The notes under the pieces were generated by a model. That model searched no databases, was not told the DNA's origin, and was given only the letters and a program-made list of their open reading frames with translations. A program made the position numbers and the translations under genes. Shown here piece by piece: positions 17,014-25,199 of a stretch of DNA of 64,000 nucleotides. Numbering within the stretch: position 1 is the stretch's first letter; each line of letters begins with the position of its first letter. Where the stretch lies: NCBI RefSeq assembly GCF_014518315.1, contig NZ_JACVEL010000003.1:310001-374000 (forward strand), in the 5' to 3' direction. This stretch comes from Taishania pollutisoli (GTDB lineage Bacteria > Bacteroidota > Bacteroidia > Flavobacteriales_D > Crocinitomicaceae).

Positions 17014-17457
17014 TTATACTATGGTTTTATTTGTACTTATCGCAATTCTGTTCCAGGCATTTATCGTTACAACTGCCATTATGATTTGAGCAATATAATT
17101 TTCGTTAAAAAGTTTTTCGGCTTGCTTATAGGTGTTGTCGCTTAATCCGTTTTGACTGATTAAAGTAATTTCTTCCGTTATGGCCAAAATTATTTTTTCC
17201 TGTTCAGTAAATAATTCCGTTTCTTTCCACGCATTCAGCAAGAAAATTCTCTGTGTGGTTTCACCTTGTTTTAATGCGTCAGAAGTGTGCATATTGATAC
17301 AAAAAGCACAACCATTTATTTGAGAAGCTCGTATTTTGATTAGCTCTAAATGTGTTTTAGAAAGTTGTGTGTTTTGCAAATAATTTTCTAATGCGAACAT
17401 TGCTTTATATGCATTCGGTTCAAGTTGTTGAATGTCTATTCTGTTTTCCATATCCAT
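17014..17457 (-). CDS. AhpD/carboxymuconolactone decarboxylase-family protein
   Basis: A 147-residue protein with the AhpD-like core HLELIKIRASQINGCAFCIN. The CxxC (CAFC) followed by H (INMH) is the peroxidase active site of this family. It probably reduces organic hydroperoxides or acts as a related thiol-dependent antioxidant enzyme in the cytoplasm. It is the first gene outside the tRNA-marked island and stands alone, divergent from hutU, with 264 bases between the starts. Members with this motif are often annotated as carboxymuconolactone decarboxylase family; true decarboxylase activity is unlikely. Confidence 0.87.
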   Translation of the reverse strand: MDMENRIDIQQLEPNAYKAMFALENYLQNTQLSKTHLELIKIRASQINGCAFCINMHTSDALKQGETTQRIFLLNAWKETELFTEQEKIILAITEEITLISQNGLSDNTYKQAEKLFNENYIAQIIMAVVTINAWNRIAISTNKTIV

Positions 17458-17693
17458 TTCTTTTTGTTACTGGTTCATTTGAGCAGAGCACCAACACTAC
17501 CAAAATCTTTTTACTAAATTACTAAAAAAGAATAACAATAAAATATGGAAGAAAATAACTGATCTGTCAACAGGAGAAGAGACAACAGAATTAGTTGCAG
17601 TAAACAATGCCATCATGATGTACAGTCCGCTGATCGATACGAAAAAGTAAGTCAAAGGTCTGCCACCACCTTTTTTCCTTCCCCGATAAACCC

Positions 17694-17701
17694 TATCTTT
17701 G
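17694..17701 (+). promoter_or_regulatory. Bacteroidetes -7 promoter element for hutU
   Basis: TATCTTTG matches the Bacteroidetes TAnnTTTG -7 box and lies 20 bases before the hutU ATG. This supports the start at 17722. Confidence 0.65.
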
Positions 17702-17721
17702 CATCCACTTAATACATTGCG

Positions 17722-19719
17722 ATGACTCAACAAGCATTCATAAACGATATCTTACAAGGTATCCCCGATTCGATTCCTGCAAAAAAGGAATACGAAACGT
17801 CCATTAACCATGCGCCGAAACGGAAAGAGATTCTTTCGGCAGAAGAAAAGAAACTGGCAATCAGAAATGCATTGCGTTATTTTCCGAAGGAGCAACATGC
17901 AGAACTGGCAACAGATTTTGCAGAAGAACTGGAACAATACGGACGTATTTATATGTTGCGCTACCGTCCGGATTATAACATGTATGCCCGCCCGATTGAT
18001 GAATATCCCGGGAAATCACTACAGGCAAAAGCCATCATGTTGATGATTCAGAATAACCTGGATTATGCGGTTGCACAACACCCGCATGAATTGATTACCT
18101 ACGGAGGAAACGGAGCTGTGTTTCAAAACTGGATTCAGTACCGTCTTACGATGAAATATCTGGCGGAAATGACCGATGAACAAACATTGGTGATGTATTC
18201 CGGACATCCGATGGGATTGTTTCCTTCGCACAAAGATGCACCACGCGTGGTGGTAACAAATGGAATGATGATACCGAATTATTCAAAGCCGGATGATTGG
18301 GAAAAATTCAACGCATTGGGAGTGACGCAGTACGGACAAATGACTGCCGGATCATACATGTACATCGGCCCACAGGGAATTGTACACGGGACAACCATTA
18401 CGGTCCTAAATGGTTTCCGCAAAATTAAAAAGAATCCTGCGGGAGGATTGTTTGTTACCTCCGGTTTGGGTGGAATGAGTGGTGCACAACCAAAGGCAGG
18501 TGTGATTGCCGGTTGTGTGACTGTATGTGCGGAAGTGAACCCGAAAATTACAAAGATTCGCCACGAACAGGGGTGGGTGAATGAAATCATTGACAATACA
18601 GATCGCTTGGTAGAACGTGTCAAAGAAGCACAGGCAAAGAAAGAAGTGGTTTCCATTGCTTACCTTGGAAATGTTGTTGAGGTGTGGGAGAAATTTGCAG
18701 AAGCCGGTGTTCACATTGATTTAGGTTCCGACCAGACTTCGTTGCACAACCCGTGGGCAGGAGGTTACTATCCGGTCGGGCTGAGTTTCGAAGAATCAAA
18801 CAAATTGATGGCAGAAGATCCGGAAACGTTCAAAAAGCGGGTACAGGAATCATTGGTGCGCCACGTAAATGCTGTGAACAAACATACATCAAAAGATACG
18901 TATTTCTTCGATTATGGAAATGCATTCCTGCTGGAAGCATCCCGCGCAGGGGCAGATGTCATGGCTGAAAATGGAATCGACTTCAGATATCCTTCTTATG
19001 TGCAGGACATCATGGGACCGATGTGTTTTGACTATGGATTCGGACCGTTTCGTTGGGTGTGTACATCCGGAAAACCGGAAGATTTGCAACAGACAGACGA
19101 GCTGGCGTGTGCCGTTTTGGAAGAAATCATGCAAAACAGCCCGGAAGAAATTCGTCAGCAAATGGCGGATAACATCCAATGGATTAAAGGAGCACAGGAA
19201 AATAAACTGGTTGTCGGTTCACAGGCACGGATTTTATATGCAGATGCGGAAGGACGCATGAAAATTGCTACGGCTTTCAATGATGCGATTAAGGCAGGTA
19301 AAATAGGCCCTGTCGTATTGGGACGTGATCACCACGATGTTTCAGGGACAGATTCTCCGTACCGTGAAACATCCAATATTTATGATGGTTCCCGCTTTAC
19401 TGCTGACATGGCGATTCAAAATGTGATCGGTGATTCATTCCGTGGTGCAACCTGGGTTTCTATCCACAACGGTGGTGGTGTCGGTTGGGGAGAAGTGATT
19501 AACGGTGGATTCGGAATGTTGCTGGATGGTTCTGCTGATGCTGAACGCAGACTGAAATCAATGCTGCATTGGGATGTAAACAACGGAATTGCCAGAAGAA
19601 GCTGGGCAAGAAACGAAGGAGCCGTGTTTGCAATCAAACGGGCAATGGAAATCGAACCCAACCTGAAAGTTACAATTCCGGAGTTGGTAGATGACCAGTT
19701 ACTGGAGGGGTTGTTTTAA
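17722..19719 (+). CDS. hutU: Urocanate hydratase (urocanase)
   Basis: A 665-residue enzyme that hydrates urocanate to imidazolone propionate, the second step of histidine degradation, using tightly bound NAD+. Family signatures are clear: GGNGAVFQNW, SGLGGMSGAQPKA (NAD-binding region), IMGPMCFDYGFGPFRWVC (residues about 430-447, with the active-site Cys), and the C-terminal GRDHHDVSGTDSPYRET and HNGGGVGWGE. It is longer than the roughly 557-residue Pseudomonas form; the longer form is, as far as I recall, usual in Bacteroidetes. No hutH, hutI or hutG gene is next to it, so the rest of the pathway must be encoded elsewhere. A promoter box lies at 17694 and a strong hairpin follows. Confidence 0.96.
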   Translation: MTQQAFINDILQGIPDSIPAKKEYETSINHAPKRKEILSAEEKKLAIRNALRYFPKEQHAELATDFAEELEQYGRIYMLRYRPDYNMYARPIDEYPGKSLQAKAIMLMIQNNLDYAVAQHPHELITYGGNGAVFQNWIQYRLTMKYLAEMTDEQTLVMYSGHPMGLFPSHKDAPRVVVTNGMMIPNYSKPDDWEKFNALGVTQYGQMTAGSYMYIGPQGIVHGTTITVLNGFRKIKKNPAGGLFVTSGLGGMSGAQPKAGVIAGCVTVCAEVNPKITKIRHEQGWVNEIIDNTDRLVERVKEAQAKKEVVSIAYLGNVVEVWEKFAEAGVHIDLGSDQTSLHNPWAGGYYPVGLSFEESNKLMAEDPETFKKRVQESLVRHVNAVNKHTSKDTYFFDYGNAFLLEASRAGADVMAENGIDFRYPSYVQDIMGPMCFDYGFGPFRWVCTSGKPEDLQQTDELACAVLEEIMQNSPEEIRQQMADNIQWIKGAQENKLVVGSQARILYADAEGRMKIATAFNDAIKAGKIGPVVLGRDHHDVSGTDSPYRETSNIYDGSRFTADMAIQNVIGDSFRGATWVSIHNGGGVGWGEVINGGFGMLLDGSADAERRLKSMLHWDVNNGIARRSWARNEGAVFAIKRAMEIEPNLKVTIPELVDDQLLEGLF

Positions 19720-19743
19720 CAAAAAAAGGTGTTTTAATAAATA

Positions 19744-19777
19744 CAGAAAGAGGTGTGGATTTCCGCACCTCTTTCTG
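19744..19777. terminator. Strong hairpin terminator between hutU and the DUF4252 genes
   Basis: A 12-bp perfect stem, CAGAAAGAGGTG (19744-19755) and CACCTCTTTCTG (19766-19777), extends inward by three more pairs to an ATTT loop. An A-rich tract precedes it (T-rich on the - strand). It can therefore serve as a bidirectional terminator for the convergent hutU and sigma-factor operons. Confidence 0.75.
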
Positions 19778-19837
19778 GTTAAATCGCAGAGTTGCGATGC
19801 TGTTCATTGGCTTAATTTAAACAGACTTATGAAGTTC

Positions 19838-20398
19838 CTATAACTGTTCGGCAGTATCTTTTTCCTCTTCCTTTTTCACTTTTTTTCTCAGGTTGCTGTC
19901 CGTAAGTGTTCCGATCGATTCAGAAATGTCATCGAGTGAAAACTTTCCTTTTAAACGAACAAAGACGCTTTCTCCATCTGTGGAATTCACACTGACCATC
20001 AGGCGTTTTATTTTATTCGATTTCACTTTAGCATTTAGCTTTACGCGGTCACCATCACTGACAACAGATACCCATTCTTCGTAATGCTTTCTGTTCAGGT
20101 AATTGTCCAGTCGTTTGTTGATTTTTGTGAAATCATGTTGATTTTCAATCACCAACACACGAACACCTCTCAGACTGCTCACCAGTTTTGTGATGGCTTC
20201 ACTTTCTTCATCGTCGTCGTCCTGCAATGCTTTTTTCACAATCGGTCTGGCCAGGAATGTAGATACACTGACAGACATAACTTCTGCGTCGGAATCAATT
20301 TGAGAGTTGCGGACAAAACTCATATTCGAACGTTTGGAGATCACACAGGAAGAAACCAGGATGGAACTCAATGCAAATAATAATAGTGCTCGTATCAT
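19838..20398 (-). CDS. DUF4252 lipoprotein
   Basis: A 186-residue protein with a signal peptide and lipobox (ILVSSC, Cys18), so probably membrane-anchored. The body looks like DUF4252: an acidic run DDDDEES, then LRGVRVLVIENQHDF, KHYEEWVSVVSDGDRVKL and a closing domain with VFVRLKGKFSLDDIS. It is the last gene of a four-gene cluster (ECF sigma, membrane anti-sigma candidate, two DUF4252 proteins) and is a paralogue of its upstream neighbour. DUF4252 function is not known; the recurring link with ECF sigma pairs suggests a cell-envelope stress role. Confidence 0.8.
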   Translation of the reverse strand: MIRALLLFALSSILVSSCVISKRSNMSFVRNSQIDSDAEVMSVSVSTFLARPIVKKALQDDDDEESEAITKLVSSLRGVRVLVIENQHDFTKINKRLDNYLNRKHYEEWVSVVSDGDRVKLNAKVKSNKIKRLMVSVNSTDGESVFVRLKGKFSLDDISESIGTLTDSNLRKKVKKEEEKDTAEQL

Positions 20399-20409
20399 AA
20401 TTTCCTGTT

Positions 20410-20910
20410 TTATTTCTCTTCGTTACTAATTAATTTTGAAACGTCTTCCATCGAGATGATTCCCTCCAGGATCATAAACATCGTTTCGTCTCCTCCGTTA
20501 ATTGTCAGTAACAGGTTGTTCAACATATTGGATTCTGTATTTTCGGCCATGATGCGGATATTTTCTCCTGAATCACTGATGTTCATCAATTCCTCATAAT
20601 TCAATCCTTTCAGTGCAAGAGAAAGTTCACTTTGCAGCTTGTCAAATCGAACGGTGTTGGCAGAATCCCGTTCCACAATCAGTATTTTCAATGAACTGAT
20701 TTTATTGATCAGCGGTTTGATCTTTGACAGGTCCGAATCCTCAATGTCCAACTGACTCAGTAACTGGAACATCGGTTTTGCGATTTTGATCGAAGTAACT
20801 CCCTCCGAGTTTTGATATTGGTCAAACAATTGACTGATCTTCGATGTTTGGCTATAGCCCAGGCTTGTACACATAAGCGCAAAGGCAACAATTACATTTT
20901 TCATTTTCAT
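20410..20910 (-). CDS. DUF4252 protein, secreted
   Basis: A 166-residue protein with a signal peptide (IVAFALMCTSLGYSQ, no clear lipobox Cys) and a DUF4252-like body: LRVE-type strand LKILIVERDSANT, LNYEELMNISDSGENIRI, then MFMILEGIISMEDVSKLI. It differs from its paralogue downstream, which is a lipoprotein; this one is probably periplasmic. It sits 4 bases after the anti-sigma candidate gene and 11 bases before the second DUF4252 gene, so it is co-transcribed with both. Confidence 0.78.
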   Translation of the reverse strand: MKMKNVIVAFALMCTSLGYSQTSKISQLFDQYQNSEGVTSIKIAKPMFQLLSQLDIEDSDLSKIKPLINKISSLKILIVERDSANTVRFDKLQSELSLALKGLNYEELMNISDSGENIRIMAENTESNMLNNLLLTINGGDETMFMILEGIISMEDVSKLISNEEK

Positions 20911-20914
20911 TGCA

Positions 20915-21559
20915 TTAAAATTTAATAGACAGGTACTTCACATTCTCCATACTGGAGACACTTTTCTCTACATTGCTTGTCAGAAGATTCAGCGAACTCA
21001 TTGTCAGTTCTTTCGCTTCTTCCAAATCGTAGATGGGCTTCCCGTTGATTACAACATACTCCGGATTGTACGCGCTTTCGCTGGGTTGCGGTTTCTTTTT
21101 TTGGTAGGTGATGGCTTTTTTAGGCTTTCTGACCGGTTGTTCAGGAAGAACATTCGTTGGTTCTTCCGTTGGTTGCTCATCAGGCGTTTCCTCTGGAATC
21201 ATTACAGGATCTTGTTTTACTTCATGTTTCACCAGTTTTGGTTTCTCCAGTGTACTGTTGTACATAAAGAGCAATGCTCCAAAGAAAACTGCTGCAACCG
21301 ATGCCGCTGCCCAGTAAACCATTTTTCTGAAGGTAAACACTCCTACACGTTTTACCGGTTCTTCCTGTTCCACAACAGACAGAAATTCGTCGAAACTCCA
21401 ATTCATTTCCTGTTGTTGTTCCGCTTTCAATGTGTTAAAAAACGGATCGTTGGACGTTTCTTTTAATTGTCTTTCTTCTTCTTTGGAGGAAGTGCCTGAA
21501 AAATAGGCGTCTTTCATCCTGTTAATTTTGTCGCTGTTCATATTCGAATAATTTTTCAA
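20915..21559 (-). CDS. Single-pass membrane protein, probable anti-sigma factor
   Basis: A 214-residue protein: an N-terminal cytoplasmic part of about 75 residues with LKETSNDPFFNTLKAEQQ, one transmembrane helix (MVYWAAASVAAVFFGALLFM), and a Pro/Glu/Lys-rich outer part with a Q/P/K linker before YVVINGKPIYDLEEA. The topology and position directly after an ECF sigma gene suggest an anti-sigma factor. It overlaps the sigma gene by 38 bases from the first Met, or 20 bases if Met7 (21541) is used. No zinc-binding HxxxCxxC motif is seen, so if it is an anti-sigma factor it is of a non-ZAS type. Confidence 0.65.
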   Translation of the reverse strand: MKNYSNMNSDKINRMKDAYFSGTSSKEEERQLKETSNDPFFNTLKAEQQQEMNWSFDEFLSVVEQEEPVKRVGVFTFRKMVYWAAASVAAVFFGALLFMYNSTLEKPKLVKHEVKQDPVMIPEETPDEQPTEEPTNVLPEQPVRKPKKAITYQKKKPQPSESAYNPEYVVINGKPIYDLEEAKELTMSSLNLLTSNVEKSVSSMENVKYLSIKF

Positions 21560-22052
21560 GTTGAACTTTTAGCTTTTGTCGCGCCCGCATCAGATTGATC
21601 CGGACAGCATTTTCTTCTATTTCCATTATTTCGGCGATCTCTGAGATTTCATATTCTTCAACATCCCTTAAATGGATCACCATTTGCTGTTTTTGCGGCA
21701 GTGCGTTGATCATCTCCAGAATAACCTCGTTGGTATTGTCAGGAGTAAACACTTCTGTTTTTTGTCTGATCACTGTCTCCCGTTGCTGTTCAGCGACTTC
21801 TGCATGTTTTAACCGGTTGAAGCAAACATTTTTGATACACTGCATCGCAAACGCTTCAATGTTACTGTACCGGTGCAACTCGTCTTTCATTTGCCACAAC
21901 TTTACCAACACATCCTGCACGGCATCAAATGCTTCATCCTGACTGATCAATAACCTTTTCGCTAAACGAAACAGCTTGTCCTTGTGAACAAAAACCGTTG
22001 TTTGAAAAGTCTGTTGATCCATTCTGTTTTTCGCTTTATATAGGTAAGACAA
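21522..22052 (-). CDS. ECF RNA polymerase sigma-70 factor
   Basis: A 176-residue sigma factor with region 2 (LLISQDEAFDAVQDVLVKLW, then NIEAFAMQCIKNVCFNRLKH) and region 4 (EYEISEIAEIMEIEENAVRI, then NLMRARQKLK). It is first in a cluster with a membrane anti-sigma candidate and two DUF4252 proteins, transcribed leftward. It likely directs its own operon in response to an envelope signal. The intergenic region to the HTH gene is about 120 bases and AT-rich. Confidence 0.93.
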   Translation of the reverse strand: MSYLYKAKNRMDQQTFQTTVFVHKDKLFRLAKRLLISQDEAFDAVQDVLVKLWQMKDELHRYSNIEAFAMQCIKNVCFNRLKHAEVAEQQRETVIRQKTEVFTPDNTNEVILEMINALPQKQQMVIHLRDVEEYEISEIAEIMEIEENAVRINLMRARQKLKVQLEKLFEYEQRQN

Positions 22053-22173
22053 TTTGGATGTATGTTTTGTTACATCAAAAATGAAATTTTTTCGAAAAAA
22101 ATAATGATTATGGGTGTAAAGGGAAGTTATTTTTGGAAATAACTAATTGTTATTCAATTGGTTTAATGTCTTT

Positions 22174-22512
22174 TTATTTGGACATTCCGGATGCTATTTT
22201 TTTCAGCAATTCATTGTACTCTTCCAACAATTTGAAATATTTATTCTTCCAATGTTCAGCAGTTTCAGTTGTGTTATACTCCAATCCCGTATCGGTATAG
22301 GATTGTGATTTTCCGGAGATCATTGGAAACTCATCGTGGAAATCATAATAAATAATTTCACCGATCCGCTTGATCACTTCGAGTGGTACATCCGGATTCT
22401 CAAACATCAAATACATCCAACGACGACTTTTACCCAATCGCTTGGCAATCGTAGCGATCGGAATACCGCTTTTACGCACAGCTTGTTCTACAATTTCTCC
22501 TCGGTGTACCAT
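22174..22512 (-). CDS. Small helix-turn-helix DNA-binding protein
   Basis: A 112-residue protein. The N-terminal half is an HTH (SGIPIATIAKRLGKSRRWMY), the middle is VPLEVIKRIGEIIYYDF, and the end (WKNKYFKLLEEYNELLKK) is a short coiled-coil helix likely to dimerise. This resembles XRE-like regulators common in Bacteroidetes that carry a leucine-rich tail. No partner gene is evident, since 121 bases separate it from the ECF sigma gene on the same strand. Its target is unknown. Confidence 0.75.
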   Translation of the reverse strand: MVHRGEIVEQAVRKSGIPIATIAKRLGKSRRWMYLMFENPDVPLEVIKRIGEIIYYDFHDEFPMISGKSQSYTDTGLEYNTTETAEHWKNKYFKLLEEYNELLKKIASGMSK

Positions 22513-22862
22513 AGATTACAAAAATGAGCATGATGCTGAGAATTATTGTTTACGATTATTTTCCTTATTTGAGAAAATAATTCACGATTGTGATAAAAAA
22601 CAAGGGAAAACAAGCTACAAACACTGGTTAGCACGTCATCAGAAGCTGTATTTTCACTTCTTTTTGCCCGTAATATGGCGTTCAAAGGAATGCCTTAAAA
22701 ACAGTGCATAGATAAGCCCCGTTTGTATAATAATTGACAGGTTGGAGAACATATTCCGGTAGGAAACTTCCTCCGGTAGAGAACGGTTGTGTCATATACT
22801 AAAATAATTAAGCGTATCGGTTCTAGCCGAATACTGTTAGCATTGTAGGAACTGCAGCGTTA
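22513..22862. other. 350-base non-coding gap
   Basis: Contains no convincing ORF. It has an imperfect CCGGTAG duplication around an AGGAA-ACT-TCCT inverted repeat near 22,757-22,780 and an AT-rich stretch ahead of the HTH gene. Otherwise nothing is recognised. Confidence 0.4.
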
Positions 22863-23870
22863 TTAACGGACAGTATTCCTGTAAAAATCGACCACGTTTT
22901 TTACTGTCTCTTCAAACGGGTAAAATGAGTGGTTTAATTCATTCTGAATTTTTTCATTCGAATACGTCATATTCGAATATGCTGAGCGTGCACTTTCTAC
23001 TGTAATGGCAGATCCTCTTCCGGCAATCCGGTAAAAAAATTCATTTAACCTTCCTATTGTATAGGCTAACCATTTCGGAGGACAAACCGATGGTTGTTTT
23101 ACGTTCAACTCCTTTGCAATGATCTTGATGGAATCTTCGAATTTCATGTTGTGACCGATGCACATAAACCGCTCATTCGCGGTACTACTCTCCATTAATT
23201 GTACAAAGCAGAAGGCAACATCGCGTGCGTCTACAAAGGCATTGCTTCCGGGAGAATAAAACTTCAACCCGTTTTTGACTGTTTTAAAAATCGTCAATGA
23301 ACTTTCATTCAGATCCCCTGCGCCAAAAATAACACATGGGTTGATAATGATGACGTCCATTCCTTCCTCACAACCGCGCCATACTTCCCGTTCGGCATTG
23401 TACTTACTGATGGCATAACCGCTGGTATGATCAGACAATACCCACTTGTTGCTTTCTTTCACCAGTTGATTTTCCTGCCCGCCGATAGCTGCTGTGGAGC
23501 TGACATATCCGAATTTTTTAACCCCTGCTTTCAGCGACATGTTAACCATATTAGCCGTTCCCAACCGGTTAATGTGAATCAACTGTTTGAAATCCCGTTT
23601 TCTGAATGAAACTTTTGCCGCGCAATGATATACGGTTTCTATGCCTTTGAGTGCATCTTCCAGGCTCACCAGGTCAAGAATATCTCCCTCAATCCATTCA
23701 ATGGATGGAAACCGATGAGGTTGTCCGTCGGAATAATAATCGAAAAGTTGCTGAACACCGGAGATTTTAGACCGGTCACGGTAAAGTGCACGCACAGAAT
23801 GCCCGTTTTCCGTCAGTCGGTAAAGCAAATGACTTCCAAGAAGACCTGTTCCGCCCGTTACTAAAATCAT
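22863..23870 (-). CDS. NAD-dependent epimerase/dehydratase (extended SDR)
   Basis: A 335-residue extended SDR from the start chosen here. The Rossmann motif VTGGTGLLGSHLL is at residues 4-16, the catalytic Tyr-Lys is YAISKYNAE, and SSTAAIGG is the serine segment. It resembles the 3-beta-HSD/dihydroflavonol reductase-like branch; the substrate is unknown. A longer frame starts 75 bases upstream, but its extra 25 residues are not SDR-like. A TATTTTTG promoter box lies only 5 bases upstream of the chosen ATG, so translation from 23870 is strongly preferred, with a very short leader. Confidence 0.88.
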   Translation of the reverse strand: MILVTGGTGLLGSHLLYRLTENGHSVRALYRDRSKISGVQQLFDYYSDGQPHRFPSIEWIEGDILDLVSLEDALKGIETVYHCAAKVSFRKRDFKQLIHINRLGTANMVNMSLKAGVKKFGYVSSTAAIGGQENQLVKESNKWVLSDHTSGYAISKYNAEREVWRGCEEGMDVIIINPCVIFGAGDLNESSLTIFKTVKNGLKFYSPGSNAFVDARDVAFCFVQLMESSTANERFMCIGHNMKFEDSIKIIAKELNVKQPSVCPPKWLAYTIGRLNEFFYRIAGRGSAITVESARSAYSNMTYSNEKIQNELNHSFYPFEETVKNVVDFYRNTVR

Positions 23871-23874
23871 AGTA

Positions 23875-23882
23875 CAAAAATA
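23875..23882 (-). promoter_or_regulatory. Promoter -7 box of the SDR gene
   Basis: The reverse strand reads TATTTTTG, matching TAnnTTTG, 5 bases upstream of the SDR start. It is divergent from a similar element for the M42 peptidase gene 80 bases away. Confidence 0.6.
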
Positions 23883-23961
23883 CGAGCATTTGTTGAGAGG
23901 TGAACACGATTCGTTGATAAAATAAGTGAAGAAATTAAAAAGCACTAAAAGCGATCTTTGT

Positions 23962-23969
23962 TATTTTTG
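23962..23969 (+). promoter_or_regulatory. Promoter -7 box of the M42 peptidase gene
   Basis: TATTTTTG, a TAnnTTTG match, 17 bases before the ATG at 23987. Confidence 0.6.
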
Positions 23970-23986
23970 TGTAAAATCAAACAGCG

Positions 23987-25066
23987 ATGAAATACACCAT
24001 TAAAAAAGATGCACTTAAGTTTTTAGAAAACTACCTGAATAATCCAAGTCCGACAGGTTTTGAATCGGAAGGACAAAAATTGTGGCTCGATTACCTGAAA
24101 CCATATATTGATACGTATTTTTCTGACAATTACGGAACAGTTGTCGGCGTGATCAACCCGGAAGCGGAATACAAAGTCGTAATCGAAGCCCATGCGGATG
24201 AAATCTCATGGTTCGTTCACTACATTACAAAAGAAGGATTCATTTACCTGAAGCGAAACGGAGGGTCCGATCACATGATCGCACCATCAAAACGTGTAAA
24301 CATTCACACAGATAAGGGAATTGTCAAAGGAATCTTCGGATGGCCTGCGATTCATACGCGTCATACGAAAGATGAAGCACCGAGCATGAAAAATATCTTC
24401 CTGGATGTGGCTTGTTCAACCAAAGAAGAAGTAGAAGAACTGGGAATTCATGTTGGATGTGTGGTAACATTTGAAGATGAATTTTGCATCATGAACAGCA
24501 ACCGTTTTGTAGGTCGGGCACTGGACAACCGCATCGGAGGGTTCATGATTGCAGAAGTTGCACGTTTGCTGAAAGAATCCAAAACGAAATTGCCGTTCGG
24601 TTTGTACATTGTTAACTCTGTACAGGAAGAAATCGGTTTGCGTGGAGCAGAAATGATTTCCCGTAAAATTAAGCCGAATGTAGCGATCTGTACAGATGTT
24701 TGCCACGATACGCACACACCGATGATCGATAAAATTGAAAACGGAGACTTTAAATCAGGAGACGGTCCGGTATTGACGTACGGTCCTGCGGTGCAAAATA
24801 ACCTGTTGAAGCAAATCATTGCAGCAGCACAAGATAATAAAATCCCGTTCCAGCGTGCAGCGGCATCCCGTTCTACAGGAACAGACACCGATGCATTTGC
24901 ATATTCACACGAAGGAGTTCCGTCTGCATTGATTTCATTGCCGTTGCGGTACATGCACACAACCGTTGAAACATGCCGCAAGGAAGATGTTGAAAACTGC
25001 ATCCGATTGATGTTTGAATCGTTGAAGACAATCAAAAACGGACAAGATTTCAGATACATTCAATAA
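23987..25066 (+). CDS. M42-family metallo-aminopeptidase
   Basis: A 359-residue cytosolic aminopeptidase of the M42 (FrvX/glutamyl aminopeptidase/endoglucanase) family. The dinuclear metal ligands can be followed: AHADE (His and the catalytic Asp), RALDNR (bridging Asp), QEEIG (Glu-Glu, with the general base), CTDVCHDTHTP (Asp) and the late MHTTVE (His). M42 enzymes form dodecameric tetrahedra that trim peptides released by proteases. It is monocistronic, with its own promoter box, and is followed by a GC-rich inverted repeat. The exact residue preference cannot be read from sequence. Confidence 0.93.
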   Translation: MKYTIKKDALKFLENYLNNPSPTGFESEGQKLWLDYLKPYIDTYFSDNYGTVVGVINPEAEYKVVIEAHADEISWFVHYITKEGFIYLKRNGGSDHMIAPSKRVNIHTDKGIVKGIFGWPAIHTRHTKDEAPSMKNIFLDVACSTKEEVEELGIHVGCVVTFEDEFCIMNSNRFVGRALDNRIGGFMIAEVARLLKESKTKLPFGLYIVNSVQEEIGLRGAEMISRKIKPNVAICTDVCHDTHTPMIDKIENGDFKSGDGPVLTYGPAVQNNLLKQIIAAAQDNKIPFQRAAASRSTGTDTDAFAYSHEGVPSALISLPLRYMHTTVETCRKEDVENCIRLMFESLKTIKNGQDFRYIQ

Positions 25067-25075
25067 ATTCTTTTT

Positions 25076-25107
25076 GTCCTCCCCCTATAGGGGATCAAGG
25101 GGAGGAC
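25076..25107. repeat. GC-rich inverted repeat after the M42 gene
   Basis: GTCCTCCCC (25076-25084) pairs with GGGGAGGAC (25099-25107) around a CTATAGGGGATCAA loop that itself holds CCCCTATAGGGG. It lacks a T tract, so it resembles a dispersed intergenic palindrome more than a classical terminator. I noticed no second full copy in this window. Confidence 0.55.
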
Positions 25108-25199
25108 CTCATTATATACATCAACGATACGTCTTCGCACTGCTTCCTGTCATTCTGTCTGCAAATTTTTACGGGCATAACTTTTGACGAATCAGGGAT

